14,084 nt of DNA from Lachnospiraceae bacterium UBA3802 (GCA_002369155.1 DFEM01000044.1:1-14084), one strand, 5' to 3'. Numbered from the stretch's first letter, positions 1-6,695 are shown. Notes: a model not told the origin generated them from the sequence alone. Translations and numbers: made by a program.

Positions 1-472
1 GAGCGTCCCAGAGACACCATTCAGCCATTGAGAAGATAGAGAAGTTCTTTGTTTCACTGCCTTCATTTGTGAGAACTACCTGCTGAACTTCTCCGTCATA
101 GTTCTGCGGAACGAAGAAAGTAACTTCGGCTTTGAGGTCATTCTTTTTGCCTGTGATGACAGTATAGCCCATACCGTGACGGCATTCGTACTCATCAAGT
201 TCTGTCTTAACGGGTGACCATCCGGGATTCCATACTGTGCCGTTATCATTGATGTAGAAATAACGTCCGCCCATATCGATGGGAACGTTGTTGTAACGAT
301 AACGGGTAATTCTTCTGAGACGCGCATCTTTATAGAAAGAATAGCCACCTGCAGTATTCGAGATTAAAGAAAAGAACCCTTGTGTTCCGAGATAGTTAAT
401 CCAGGGATACGGAGTTCTGGGAGTAGTGATGACGTATTCTTTGTTGGCGTCATCGAAATAACCAAATTTCAT
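1..472 (-). CDS. cbp: Cellobiose phosphorylase (GH94), N-terminal 157 residues, cut by window edge
   Basis: Phosphorolyses cellobiose to glucose 1-phosphate and glucose in the cytoplasm, saving ATP in growth on cellulose breakdown products. The frame begins [20 protein letters not shown] and contains [42 protein letters not shown] and ECRHGMGYT. These are the highly conserved opening blocks of GH94 cellobiose phosphorylase, and they recall the clostridial enzymes almost residue for residue. Only the N-terminal beta-sandwich domain is present; the family is about 810 residues and the catalytic (alpha/alpha)6 barrel lies beyond the edge. The frame stays open to base 1. The start is ATG 472-470, 10 nt after AAGGAG. 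No signal peptide is seen. It has its own promoter (534-563), so expression separate from the TerB-like gene upstream is likely. Seen: sequence blocks and RBS. Known: family activity. Cellodextrin specificity cannot be excluded from the N-terminus alone. Confidence 0.93.
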   Translation of the reverse strand, partial: MKFGYFDDANKEYVITTPRTPYPWINYLGTQGFFSLISNTAGGYSFYKDARLRRITRYRYNNVPIDMGGRYFYINDNGTVWNPGWSPVKTELDEYECRHGMGYTVITGKKNDLKAEVTFFVPQNYDGEVQQVVLTNEGSETKNFSIFSMAEWCLWDA

Positions 473-506
473 ACTGTAATCTCCTTAAAATGATTAAAAT
501 TTCATA

Positions 507-524
507 GCCCGTCTGCTAACAGGC
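507..524 (-). promoter_or_regulatory. Stem-loop at predicted mRNA 5' end of cellobiose phosphorylase gene
   Basis: GCCTGT and ACGGGC pair (6 bp, one G-U) around a 6-nt loop, starting about 3 nt after the predicted transcript start. It could protect the mRNA 5' end or act as a regulator site. No T-run follows it, so it is not a terminator. Confidence 0.35.
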
Positions 525-533
525 CTAAATAAC

Positions 534-563
534 ATTATACTATATTTTCAGTGTTTTTAGCAA
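534..563 (-). promoter_or_regulatory. Sigma-A promoter of cellobiose phosphorylase gene
   Basis: On the minus strand TTGCTA (563-558, 4/6 match to TTGACA) is followed by an 18-nt spacer and a perfect TATAAT (539-534). The predicted transcript start is near 527, giving a leader of about 55 nt. Assignment is by consensus match only. Confidence 0.65.
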
Positions 564-570
564 TGATGTA

Positions 571-978
571 TCATTCCTCGTCAACCACTGTGTAAACTAT
601 CTCGTCGAAAAGTTCAACATAGTAGCTTACAAGAGACATCATGTATTCGAGATCCTCTTTCGATATTTCGAATTTCTTTGCTATATTTGCAAGATATTCC
701 GCCTCTTTTTCATCAAATTCACCATCGGAATTAAGAATACCGATTGCTTCAAAAAGAATAATCTTTCTTTCCTTTTTACCGGTTATCTTTGCCAGTTCCT
801 CGGTAAGTTCGTCGATTGATTTGTCAGACTCGCTCTTGGGTTCGATATTCATTTCATTAGCAAACTTGATTAGCATCTCTTTTTCGGTCTCGTCAAATTT
901 GCCGTTTGCCTTTGCCGCTTGGACCGCAAGCTGTAAAAACAAATCTTTCTGCTCATCTTTAAGCATTTCCAAAAACAC
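571..978 (-). CDS. TerB-like acidic protein
   Basis: A cytoplasmic all-helical protein of about 135 residues resembling the TerB (tellurite resistance B / DjlA N-terminal) fold. It shows the duplicated signature of that family: ANGKFDETEKEML near residues 24-36 and NSDGEFDEKEAEYL near 83-96, each a small-residue/Gly turn followed by acidic residues that bind metal in TerB. It has no membrane segment or signal peptide, and Asp/Glu are abundant. GTG 978 is preferred as start because AGGTGA lies 5 nt upstream; an in-frame GTG at 987 would add three residues but overlaps that Shine-Dalgarno, and ATG 966 has a poorer one. TerB domains occur in membrane-stress and metal-resistance networks, but no other ter gene is adjacent, so the role is unknown. 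Family call by pattern, fairly confident; function open. Confidence 0.82.
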   Translation of the reverse strand: MFLEMLKDEQKDLFLQLAVQAAKANGKFDETEKEMLIKFANEMNIEPKSESDKSIDELTEELAKITGKKERKIILFEAIGILNSDGEFDEKEAEYLANIAKKFEISKEDLEYMMSLVSYYVELFDEIVYTVVDEE

Positions 979-1029
979 TGTAATCACCTGCCTTTTTTAT
1001 GTTTTTTGCATTTTAACCGCATTTGATTT

Positions 1030-1038
1030 ATTATATCA
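1030..1038 (-). promoter_or_regulatory. Extended -10 promoter of TerB-like gene
   Basis: Minus strand reads TGATATAAT (1038-1030), a TGn-TATAAT extended -10 element about 45 nt upstream of the start codon. No good -35 box precedes it (ATGATG at 17-nt spacing), as is usual for extended -10 promoters. Confidence 0.55.
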
Positions 1039-1087
1039 TAACTTTGCCCTTTCATCATAGAGTACATTTGGCGTTTATCAACTTTTC

Positions 1088-1115
1088 TTGAATTTCTTTC
1101 TTTTTCCATTATAAT
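1088..1115 (+). promoter_or_regulatory. cysK promoter
   Basis: TTGAAT (1088-1093, 4/6) is followed by 16 nt and a perfect TATAAT (1110-1115). The predicted start is near 1122, leaving a leader of about 105 nt. The -10 box is the centre of a 16-bp palindrome (1104-1119). Confidence 0.6.
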
Positions 1116-1119
1116 GGAA
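1104..1119 (+). promoter_or_regulatory. 16-bp perfect palindrome over cysK -10 box (possible operator)
   Basis: TTCCATTATAATGGAA is its own reverse complement and contains the cysK -10 hexamer. A dimeric repressor bound here would block RNA polymerase directly. The regulator is unknown; repressor control of cysK by cysteine or O-acetylserine status is established in other Firmicutes (CymR), but I cannot match this site to a known motif. Confidence 0.4.
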
Positions 1120-1226
1120 TTGTTGCGATAAGCGTTTTTGCGTTAATGATAATTTGCGGTTATACGAAAATCCGGTTTAAATCGTGACAAATGCCTGTTT
1201 TAGGGCTAATAAGAAAGGAAATAAAC

Positions 1227-2129
1227 ATGTATTATTCAAACATTATCGATTTGATTGGAAATACTCCTCTTCTTTCTTTAAAAGAAAGTACGGGATACAA
1301 CATTTTTGCAAAAGCTGAATTTTTGAATCCGGGCGGTTCAATCAAAGACAGAATCGCAAAAAATATGATAGAAGTCGCTGAAAAAGAGGGAAAGCTTAAA
1401 CCCGGCATGACAATCGTCGAGCCCACCAGCGGAAATACAGGAATCGGCCTTGCGCTTTGCGGTGTAAGAAAAGGATATAAAGTCATCATCGTAATGCCCG
1501 AGAACATGTCCGAAGAGCGAAAGAAAATCATCAAGGCTCTCGGTGCCGAACTTGTACTCACTCCTCCCGAATTAAGCGTGGACGGTGCCGTACAGGAAGC
1601 AACAAGAATTGCGGAATCTTCAGATGAGTACTTCGTACCCCAGCAGTTTAAAAACCCCGCAAACCCCGATATTCATTACAAAACCACAGCTGTTGAACTT
1701 TGCGAGCAGATTGGTCAGAAGATCGATATCTATATTTCAGGTATCGGCTCGGGCGGTACACTTCAGGGTGTGGCAAAATATCTCCTCGAAAAGAATCCCG
1801 ACACAAGAATCGTAGCCGTTGAACCCAAGAACGTATCCGCATTGCTTGGCGACGAACCCGGACTTCACCAGATTCAGGGAATCGGCGACGGTTTCATCCC
1901 CGACATTCTCGATACCTCCATCATTACCGATATCGTTACCGTAACTGATGACGATGCGATTAATACAGCAAGAAGCCTTGCAAAGGTTCAGGGCCTTTTG
2001 GTCGGAACAAGTGCCGGTGCAAACGTATGGACAGCCATGAAGATGGCAGAAAAATACGGCAAGGACAAGGTTATCGCCACAGTCCTTCCCGACAGAGCGG
2101 AAAGATATTTTTCAACAGCACTTATTTAA
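1227..2129 (+). CDS. cysK: Cysteine synthase A (O-acetylserine sulfhydrylase)
   Basis: Cytoplasmic PLP enzyme making L-cysteine and acetate from O-acetyl-L-serine and sulfide, the last step of sulfur assimilation. The 300-residue protein has the usual family length. Seen: PGGSIKDR with the PLP-binding Lys at residue 40, the substrate loop TSGNTG (67-72), PQQF (138-141), the phosphate-binding GIGSGGT (172-178), GTSAGAN near the C-terminus, and the closing ERYFST block. The usual PDTGERY is PDRAERY here, a small departure. ATG 1227 is chosen because AAGGAA lies 7 nt upstream; an in-frame ATG at 1191 would add 12 residues without a ribosome binding site. It is monocistronic, with its own promoter and a terminator 20 nt after the stop. 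The CysM/cystathionine beta-synthase relatives are less likely given the CysK-type loop. Confidence 0.96.
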   Translation: MYYSNIIDLIGNTPLLSLKESTGYNIFAKAEFLNPGGSIKDRIAKNMIEVAEKEGKLKPGMTIVEPTSGNTGIGLALCGVRKGYKVIIVMPENMSEERKKIIKALGAELVLTPPELSVDGAVQEATRIAESSDEYFVPQQFKNPANPDIHYKTTAVELCEQIGQKIDIYISGIGSGGTLQGVAKYLLEKNPDTRIVAVEPKNVSALLGDEPGLHQIQGIGDGFIPDILDTSIITDIVTVTDDDAINTARSLAKVQGLLVGTSAGANVWTAMKMAEKYGKDKVIATVLPDRAERYFSTALI

Positions 2130-2149
2130 TAAAATTTTATTCAAATAAA

Positions 2150-2188
2150 AAATCCACGATTACTTTTTGCAATCGTGGATTTCTTTTT
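2150..2188 (+). terminator. Bidirectional terminator between cysK and the DUF5684 gene
   Basis: A 12-bp perfect stem (2150-2161 with 2171-2182) has a 9-nt loop. It is followed by TTTCTTTTTA on the plus strand and, read the other way, by TTTTTTATTTG. It can end both convergent transcripts. Confidence 0.9.
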
Positions 2189-2202
2189 ATCTTTAATTAA
2201 GA

Positions 2203-2715
2203 TTAGTTGTTTGATGCAGGGATAATTGTTACTTTGGTTCCTTCATACGGTTCCTTTGAAAATGCAAGAATTGCTCTTACAATGGGAGGGAAGAATATTG
2301 AAAGAACACATATTCCGACATCTTTTCCGAATGCTTTGGGAAGCGAGAAATTGAGAATTCCCGCTGCAACATACATTAAAGGCGAAATAAGGAGCGATAC
2401 TACAATTCCCAAATAAGGTATAAAGGTTAAAGGAATAAGTGCATAAGCTGCCATATAAACAATAAATACTACAATAGAAGTAGGTCTTGTCATTGATATT
2501 TCGCACATTGTGTACAAATTATAAAAAGGAATAATGGATTTCCATCCGGGTTCGCCTGCTTTTTCAAGCAATTTCCAGTTACAAATGATTATAAAGACTG
2601 TAATTGCCAATGAAATTAAACACATTATAATCATTATCAGGACAAAAACTCCGACTCCCACTGCTCCCATTATTCCGGCCATAGCATCTGCTGCTGCTTG
2701 TTGTGAACTGTTCAT
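2203..2715 (-). CDS. DUF5684-type polytopic membrane protein
   Basis: A 170-residue integral membrane protein of unknown function. Hydrophobic segments lie at about 18-46, 79-99, 100-122 and 131-152. The diagnostic block is KAGEPGWKSIIPFYNLY (52-68), which I recognise from DUF5684 (sometimes loosely labelled signal peptidase I-like); none of the catalytic Ser/Lys motifs of a signal peptidase are visible, so no such activity is proposed. The N-terminus is Ala/Gln-rich and the C-terminus polar. The start is ATG 2715, 8 nt after AAGGAG. It lies 103 nt downstream of the SPFH gene on the same strand with a hairpin between them, so it could be partly co-transcribed with it; I found no convincing promoter of its own. 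Family call fairly sure, function unknown. Confidence 0.82.
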   Translation of the reverse strand: MNSSQQAAADAMAGIMGAVGVGVFVLIMIIMCLISLAITVFIIICNWKLLEKAGEPGWKSIIPFYNLYTMCEISMTRPTSIVVFIVYMAAYALIPLTFIPYLGIVVSLLISPLMYVAAGILNFSLPKAFGKDVGICVLSIFFPPIVRAILAFSKEPYEGTKVTIIPASNN

Positions 2716-2755
2716 TAAAGAAATCTCCTTTTAAAAATAAAATATATTTTCATAA

Positions 2756-2786
2756 CGAATGCCGGGCTCTTTAAGTCCGGCATTCG
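2756..2786 (-). terminator. Hairpin terminator or attenuator after the SPFH gene
   Basis: CGAATGCCGG pairs perfectly with CCGGCATTCG and extends by a G-U and a C-G pair to 12 bp around a 7-nt loop. Downstream on the minus strand comes TTATGAAAATATATTTT, an interrupted T-run, so termination is probably incomplete. Confidence 0.6.
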
Positions 2787-2818
2787 AAATAAACTGGTTT
2801 TAATAAACTCTGATCGGT

Positions 2819-4216
2819 TTATTTAATATCGTTTTCGTCGAAAATGTCTCCGCACTCAGGACAGAATTTAGGAGGATTCATGGGATCCTCGGGTTCCCAT
2901 CCGCACTTGTCACATTTGTACAAGGGAGCACCTTCGGGCTTCTTCGAACCACAGTTGGAACAGAACTTGCCCTGGTTAACTGTACCGCATGAGCATGTCC
3001 AGCCTGCATCATCGGGTTTCTTTGATCCGCACTCTGCACAGAACTTACCGGTGTTGCCTTCCTTGCCGCATGAGCACTTCCATCCGAGAATGGGAGCTGC
3101 TGCCTGTGCCTGAGGCTGAGCCTGTGCCTGCTGCTGACCCATTGCATAAAGGTTAGCGGGGTTCATTCCGCCTGCTGCGTTCTGAGCCATGTTAAGTCCT
3201 GCAAATGCCATCATGGGGCCTGTAGACTCGTTTGCTGCTGCAGCTTCCATAGCGTTTGCTGTAGCTGTTGTCATACGAGCTGCTGCCATGTTTACATTTG
3301 TGTAAACAGCTGTATCCTGGAACTGTTTGATTCTTGCTTCGTCTTCTTCGGTAGCCTTTAATGTATTGAATGTTACATCAATGACTTCCATACCACGCAT
3401 CTTGCTCCATTTGTCGGAAAGCTTTTCATTAAGCTTCTCAACAAGGATATCAGTCTTTGTGGTAATAGCTGAATATCTGATACCTACGCCGTAATCGGAA
3501 AGTGCACCGAGAGCGGGCTGAAGAGCTGTCATAAAGTCAGATCTCATGATGCTCTGAAGTTCTTTCTTATTGTAGGAATCGCCTGCAAAGTTTGCTGCGA
3601 TGAATGTGTAGAAACGGATAGGATCCGAAATGTGGAATGTATATTCACCGTTTGCGATAAGTGAAATATCACCCTGGAATCCTGTTACCTGGTCTGCAAT
3701 GAAGAAAGGTATAGGATTGCTTGTTCCCCAGAGGTTGTTTCTTACTTCAATGATATTGATGTAGTAAACTCTCTGTGTCTTGGGAATTTCCTGTCCGAAT
3801 GCCCAACGCTTGCCGACTTCCTTGAATGTATCAACGACGCTCTGTCCAAACTTACCTGTTAAAAGTCCGCCGATGATTGAAGGTTCGGTAGATGCATCAT
3901 ATACGTACTGTCCGGGCTCTGCACAGAAATCTGCAACTTTGCCTTCGTCAATAATCAAAGCTGCCTGTCCGGCATTTACTTCAACGATTGATCCGCTACT
4001 GATTACGTTATCGTTACCTTTATTAACACCTTTTTGATTTCTTTTTTTACCTTTTACTGCAAGAACTCCGTCAGCGAATGCGTCACAGTAGAAGTACTCA
4101 AGATATTGATCTTCAACAGTATTTCTGGCTGATCCCATAAGGTTGCCAAACATGTTCTTTCCCGCTGCTTTGGCTTCCTGACCGATTTGTGAAGCTACTT
4201 GTTTAATAAATCCCAT
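2819..4216 (-). CDS. SPFH-domain protein with three C-terminal zinc ribbons (YdjI-like)
   Basis: A 465-residue scaffold-type protein. An N-terminal amphipathic stretch leads into an SPFH/band-7 core (about 74-330, starting SSGSIVEVNAGQAALIID), often annotated as virion core protein and related to Bacillus YdjI, which links PspA to the membrane. An Ala/Gln/Met-rich linker (about 330-375, QQQAQAQPQAQAAA) ends in three Cys4 ribbons: Cys 381/383/393/396, 408/410/419/422 and 435/438/452/455. The first two are near copies (CSCG...GKFC..CGSKKP), the third is CxxC...CxxC. ATG 4216 follows AGGAGGG by 7 nt; the upstream in-frame ATG at 4285 precedes the predicted transcription start and is rejected. 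There is no transmembrane segment, so membrane association would be peripheral or through partners. Divergent from the CPBP protease gene. Family call confident; the PspA link is inference, as no pspA is visible. Confidence 0.87.
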   Translation of the reverse strand: MGFIKQVASQIGQEAKAAGKNMFGNLMGSARNTVEDQYLEYFYCDAFADGVLAVKGKKRNQKGVNKGNDNVISSGSIVEVNAGQAALIIDEGKVADFCAEPGQYVYDASTEPSIIGGLLTGKFGQSVVDTFKEVGKRWAFGQEIPKTQRVYYINIIEVRNNLWGTSNPIPFFIADQVTGFQGDISLIANGEYTFHISDPIRFYTFIAANFAGDSYNKKELQSIMRSDFMTALQPALGALSDYGVGIRYSAITTKTDILVEKLNEKLSDKWSKMRGMEVIDVTFNTLKATEEDEARIKQFQDTAVYTNVNMAAARMTTATANAMEAAAANESTGPMMAFAGLNMAQNAAGGMNPANLYAMGQQQAQAQPQAQAAAPILGWKCSCGKEGNTGKFCAECGSKKPDDAGWTCSCGTVNQGKFCSNCGSKKPEGAPLYKCDKCGWEPEDPMNPPKFCPECGDIFDENDIK

Positions 4217-4262
4217 TAGATTTCCCTCCTGTAATAAATACGTCAGTTTTTTGACGATTTTC

Positions 4263-4291
4263 ATTGTAGCATAAAAGGGTTTCAAAGTCCA
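4263..4291 (-). promoter_or_regulatory. Promoter of SPFH gene
   Basis: Minus strand TGGACT (4291-4286, 4/6) is followed by 17 nt and TACAAT (4268-4263, 5/6), with TG one base before the -10 (extended -10). The leader of about 40 nt contains a small CGTCA/TGACG hairpin (4241-4256). Confidence 0.65.
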
Positions 4292-4296
4292 TAAAA

Positions 4297-4325
4297 TTGA
4301 CTTAAATCCCCTCCAAATATATAAT
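4297..4325 (+). promoter_or_regulatory. Promoter of CPBP protease gene
   Basis: TTGACT (4297-4302, 5/6) is followed by 17 nt and a perfect TATAAT (4320-4325). The leader is about 27 nt. Its -35 box lies only 5 bp from the -35 box of the divergent SPFH promoter. Confidence 0.8.
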
Positions 4326-4357
4326 AAATTAATCTAAACTCAACCGGTGGGAAAAAT

Positions 4358-5152
4358 ATGAAAAAAGAAATATCCCCTAAAAGCAAAATACTGCGAAAGA
4401 TGATTATCGGAATAGCGGTTTATTGCGGTGCTTATCTGGTTACCACGATAATGCTTTTTTCTTTTTCTTCTTTTTTGAAATACGGAAACGCCATGATCGG
4501 AACATGCGCCTCCCTTATCGCCGGATTCGCCGCTTTTCTTACCATCACATCGGATGAGAAAAGCCTTCTTTTTTACAATCCCGAAGCTTTGTTTATAAAA
4601 AAGCCTTATTTCATACTGATAGTTATCGTCAGCGCTTACTGCCTGACTGTCGCGTTTAATTTTCTCTTTTCAAAAATTCCCTGGCATGTACTCGGAGATA
4701 AATATGTTGTCCAGGACAACGAGTCCTTTTACAGTATTCCTTTGTACTTAAGACTCATATCCTATGTAATAATCGGGCCCTTTGCCGAGGAAGTGCTCTT
4801 TCGCGGTGTAATTTTTTTCAGATTCAGAAAAGTCCTGCCGGTTTTGGCAGCCGCATTCGGAAGTGCTCTTTTCTTTGCAATCTATCACGGAAATCTGATG
4901 CAGGGTCTCTATGCATTCATAATGGGATTTGTAATCTGTATCATGATGGATTACGGCGGAAGTTTTATTTACGCCTATGTCTTTCATGTAACAGCAAACC
5001 TGATTTCGAACCTCAGTCAGGAATATGAATATATAAATAATGTAGTTTATTCGAAACCCGGAATCATACTTTCGATGGTATATCTTGTGGTTGCCATAAT
5101 ACTTTGTTATGTATTCAAAGACAGGTTGACTAAAAAAGACAAGGAATGTTGA
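4358..5152 (+). CDS. CPBP-family intramembrane glutamic endopeptidase
   Basis: A 264-residue polytopic membrane protein of the CPBP (Abi, CaaX protease/bacteriocin-processing) family. Motif 1 is AEEVLFRG (143-150; catalytic Glu144/Glu145 and Arg149), motif 2 is the His of FFAIYH (His177), and motif 3 is FHVTAN (His210, Asn214). All predicted active-site residues are present, so it should be an active intramembrane protease or peptide-processing enzyme. Bacterial members serve in bacteriocin maturation or self-immunity and in membrane protein turnover; no bacteriocin gene is seen here, so the substrate is unknown. Hydrophobic segments begin around residue 15 and the C-terminus is Lys-rich. The start ATG follows GGTGGG by about 7 nt. 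The SPFH gene is divergent from the same control region, suggesting a shared envelope theme (inference). Confidence 0.9.
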   Translation: MKKEISPKSKILRKMIIGIAVYCGAYLVTTIMLFSFSSFLKYGNAMIGTCASLIAGFAAFLTITSDEKSLLFYNPEALFIKKPYFILIVIVSAYCLTVAFNFLFSKIPWHVLGDKYVVQDNESFYSIPLYLRLISYVIIGPFAEEVLFRGVIFFRFRKVLPVLAAAFGSALFFAIYHGNLMQGLYAFIMGFVICIMMDYGGSFIYAYVFHVTANLISNLSQEYEYINNVVYSKPGIILSMVYLVVAIILCYVFKDRLTKKDKEC

Positions 5153-5239
5153 TAACTTTTGGTATTTACATAAAATTGTGGATAACTTTGTGTGAAAAGT
5201 GGATTTTTGCCCGTTTTAACCACATTTTTTATCAACATT
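5145..5239. promoter_or_regulatory. Cluster of DnaA-box-like 9-mers
   Basis: One perfect DnaA box (minus-strand TTATCCACA, 5185-5177) is flanked by three 9-mers with one mismatch: TTATCAACA on the minus strand (5155-5147), TTAACCACA (5216-5224) and TTATCAACA (5229-5237) on the plus strand. The outermost two form an 11-bp inverted repeat (5145-5155 with 5229-5239). The left edge overlaps the stop codon of the protease gene. It could be a DnaA-binding cluster that titrates DnaA or regulates the amylase gene. The neighbours are not typical oriC genes. Confidence 0.45.
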
Positions 5240-5284
5240 GATTGTTGGGAAACTATATCACTAAACATACTTTCGTCGCAAATA

Positions 5285-5301
5285 CGTTCGTTGACCGAAC
5301 G
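5285..5301 (+). promoter_or_regulatory. Inverted repeat in amylase leader (possible operator)
   Basis: CGTTCG and CGAACG flank a 5-nt spacer (5291-5295), 25 nt before the amylase start. It may bind a sugar-responsive repressor or fold as a small RNA hairpin; no regulator gene is visible to support either. Confidence 0.35.
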
Positions 5302-5325
5302 GGTTAATATAGGAGGTAACACAAC

Positions 5326-6639
5326 ATGTGGGCTTATGATTCGGTTTTTTATCAAATTTATCCTTTGGGATTCTGCGGGGCTCCGTTTGAGAATGACGGC
5401 GTTCTGACATCAAGAATTCTTAAGGTGAATGACTGGATACCGCATATTAAAAAACTGGGAGCCAATGCAGTTTATTTCTCTCCCGTCTTCGAATCCGACA
5501 CACACGGATACAATACGAGGGACTATACAAAGATTGACTGCAGACTCGGCACCAACAAAGATTTTGCAAAGGTTTGCAAGAATCTTCATAAAGAAGGAAT
5601 AAAGGTCGTTCTCGACGGTGTATTCAATCATGTGGGCAGAGGATTCTTTGCTTTTCAGGATGTTTTAAAGAACAGAGAGAACTCTCCCTACGTAAACTGG
5701 TTTGCCAGAATCGATTTTAACGGCAATTCCAATTACAATGACGGCCTTTGGTATGAAGGCTGGGAAGGAAACTACGATCTGGTAAAGCTTAACCTTTATA
5801 ACGACGACGTGGTTAACCACATTTTCTCGGCAATCGAGGGATGGATTAAGGAATTTGACATAGACGGTATAAGACTTGATGTGGCATATTGTCTCGACAA
5901 GGGCTTTTTAAACCGTTTAAGGGGCTTTTGCGATTCAAAGAAAGAGGATTTCTTCTTAGTCGGAGAAGTTCTTCACGGCGAATACGGCAGAATGTTAAAC
6001 GAGATGAACATCCACTCTCTCACCAACTACCAGTGCTATAAGGGAATTCACTCGGCTTTCAACTCAAACAACATGTTTGAAATCGTTCATTCCCTTTTAA
6101 GACTCTTCGGACCCGAAGACTGGACCGTGGCAAGGGGCTCGCATCTTTTAAGCTTCGCTGACAACCACGATGTATCAAGAATCGCAACGCTTATTCAGAA
6201 TCCAAACCACCTTCCGCTCGTCTACGCAATGGTATTCGGCATGCCCGGTATCCCCTGCGTATATTACGGCTCGGAATGGGGCGCTAAGGCTGACAAATCC
6301 GAAGGTGATCCGGCACTCAGAGCCTGCTTCGAAAAGCCCGAATGGAATGAGCTGACCGATTTCATTTCACATCTTGCAAAAGCCAAGAAAGAGAGCGAGG
6401 CCTTAAACTACGGTGGAATCCGTTCAGTCGTTCTCACCAACCGCCAGTGCATCTTCGAGCGAAAGAGCGAACACGAACGCGTCCTCGTTTGCATTAACTG
6501 CGATTCAAGCGATTACACGGCGCATTTTGATGCAGGATGCGGCAAGGCAGTCGATTTAATCACCGGCGAAGACTTCGACTTCGGCGGAGGCTCATTGCTT
6601 CCCGCTTATAGCGCTAAGTTCTTAAAATGTGAAAGATAG
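5326..6639 (+). CDS. GH13 alpha-amylase-family glycoside hydrolase, intracellular
   Basis: A 437-residue enzyme acting on alpha-1,4 (possibly alpha-1,6) glucans such as maltodextrins. All four GH13 blocks are present: I, DGVFNH (97-102); II, GIRLDVA (181-187) with nucleophile Asp185; III, GEVLHG (213-218) with acid/base Glu214; IV, FADNHD (277-282) with stabiliser Asp282. Also seen are YFSPVFES with HGYNTRDY (60-67) and MPGIPCVYYG. There is no signal peptide, so it should work in the cytoplasm on imported oligosaccharides. The N-terminal CBM34 domain of cyclomaltodextrinases and neopullulanases is missing, and the C-terminal beta-domain is short. ATG 5326 follows AGGAGG by 9 nt. It may be co-transcribed with the protease gene 173 nt upstream or have its own promoter, which I could not place. 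Exact specificity (amylase, maltogenic or neopullulanase type) is undecided. Confidence 0.92.
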   Translation: MWAYDSVFYQIYPLGFCGAPFENDGVLTSRILKVNDWIPHIKKLGANAVYFSPVFESDTHGYNTRDYTKIDCRLGTNKDFAKVCKNLHKEGIKVVLDGVFNHVGRGFFAFQDVLKNRENSPYVNWFARIDFNGNSNYNDGLWYEGWEGNYDLVKLNLYNDDVVNHIFSAIEGWIKEFDIDGIRLDVAYCLDKGFLNRLRGFCDSKKEDFFLVGEVLHGEYGRMLNEMNIHSLTNYQCYKGIHSAFNSNNMFEIVHSLLRLFGPEDWTVARGSHLLSFADNHDVSRIATLIQNPNHLPLVYAMVFGMPGIPCVYYGSEWGAKADKSEGDPALRACFEKPEWNELTDFISHLAKAKKESEALNYGGIRSVVLTNRQCIFERKSEHERVLVCINCDSSDYTAHFDAGCGKAVDLITGEDFDFGGGSLLPAYSAKFLKCER

Positions 6640-6695
6640 GGCGGGAGCGTGCCCGCGGTGTATCGTACGCACATCATTCTTTATTTCTGGCATAA

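Noticed and set aside
76..348. Minus-strand 90-codon frame inside the cellobiose phosphorylase gene
   Set aside because: A different frame from the GH94 reading, which matches the family block by block and stays open to the window edge.
641..1060. Plus-strand 139-codon open frame opposite the TerB-like gene
   Set aside because: Ser/Phe-rich composition with no recognisable motif or ribosome site; it is the antisense shadow of an acidic coding sequence that has a good start signal and family pattern.
1191..1226. 12-residue N-terminal extension of CysK
   Set aside because: No ribosome site before ATG 1191, whereas AAGGAA lies just before ATG 1227, and family members begin at that point.
2844..3147. 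Overlapping open frames on both strands over the zinc-ribbon tail
   Set aside because: Pro/His/Arg-rich shadows of the Cys-rich coding frame, without start signals.
4217..4285. 23-residue N-terminal extension of the SPFH protein
   Set aside because: Its ATG lies upstream of the predicted transcript start and inside the -35 to -10 region; AGGAGGG directs translation from ATG 4216.
5195..5230. GTGG/CCAC hairpin as terminator of the protease gene
   Set aside because: Four G/C-containing pairs, a mismatch and a 17-nt loop make it weak; the same bases are better explained by the DnaA-box-like repeats.
5291..5318. TTGACC with TATAGG 17 nt later as an amylase promoter
   Set aside because: The transcript would begin at or after the ribosome binding site at 5316-5320, so it could not be translated properly; TTGACC is more likely part of the inverted-repeat spacer.
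6641..6656. GCGGG/CCCGC hairpin right after the amylase stop as its terminator
   Set aside because: Short 5-bp stem without a T-run; the strong terminator is at 6696-6725.
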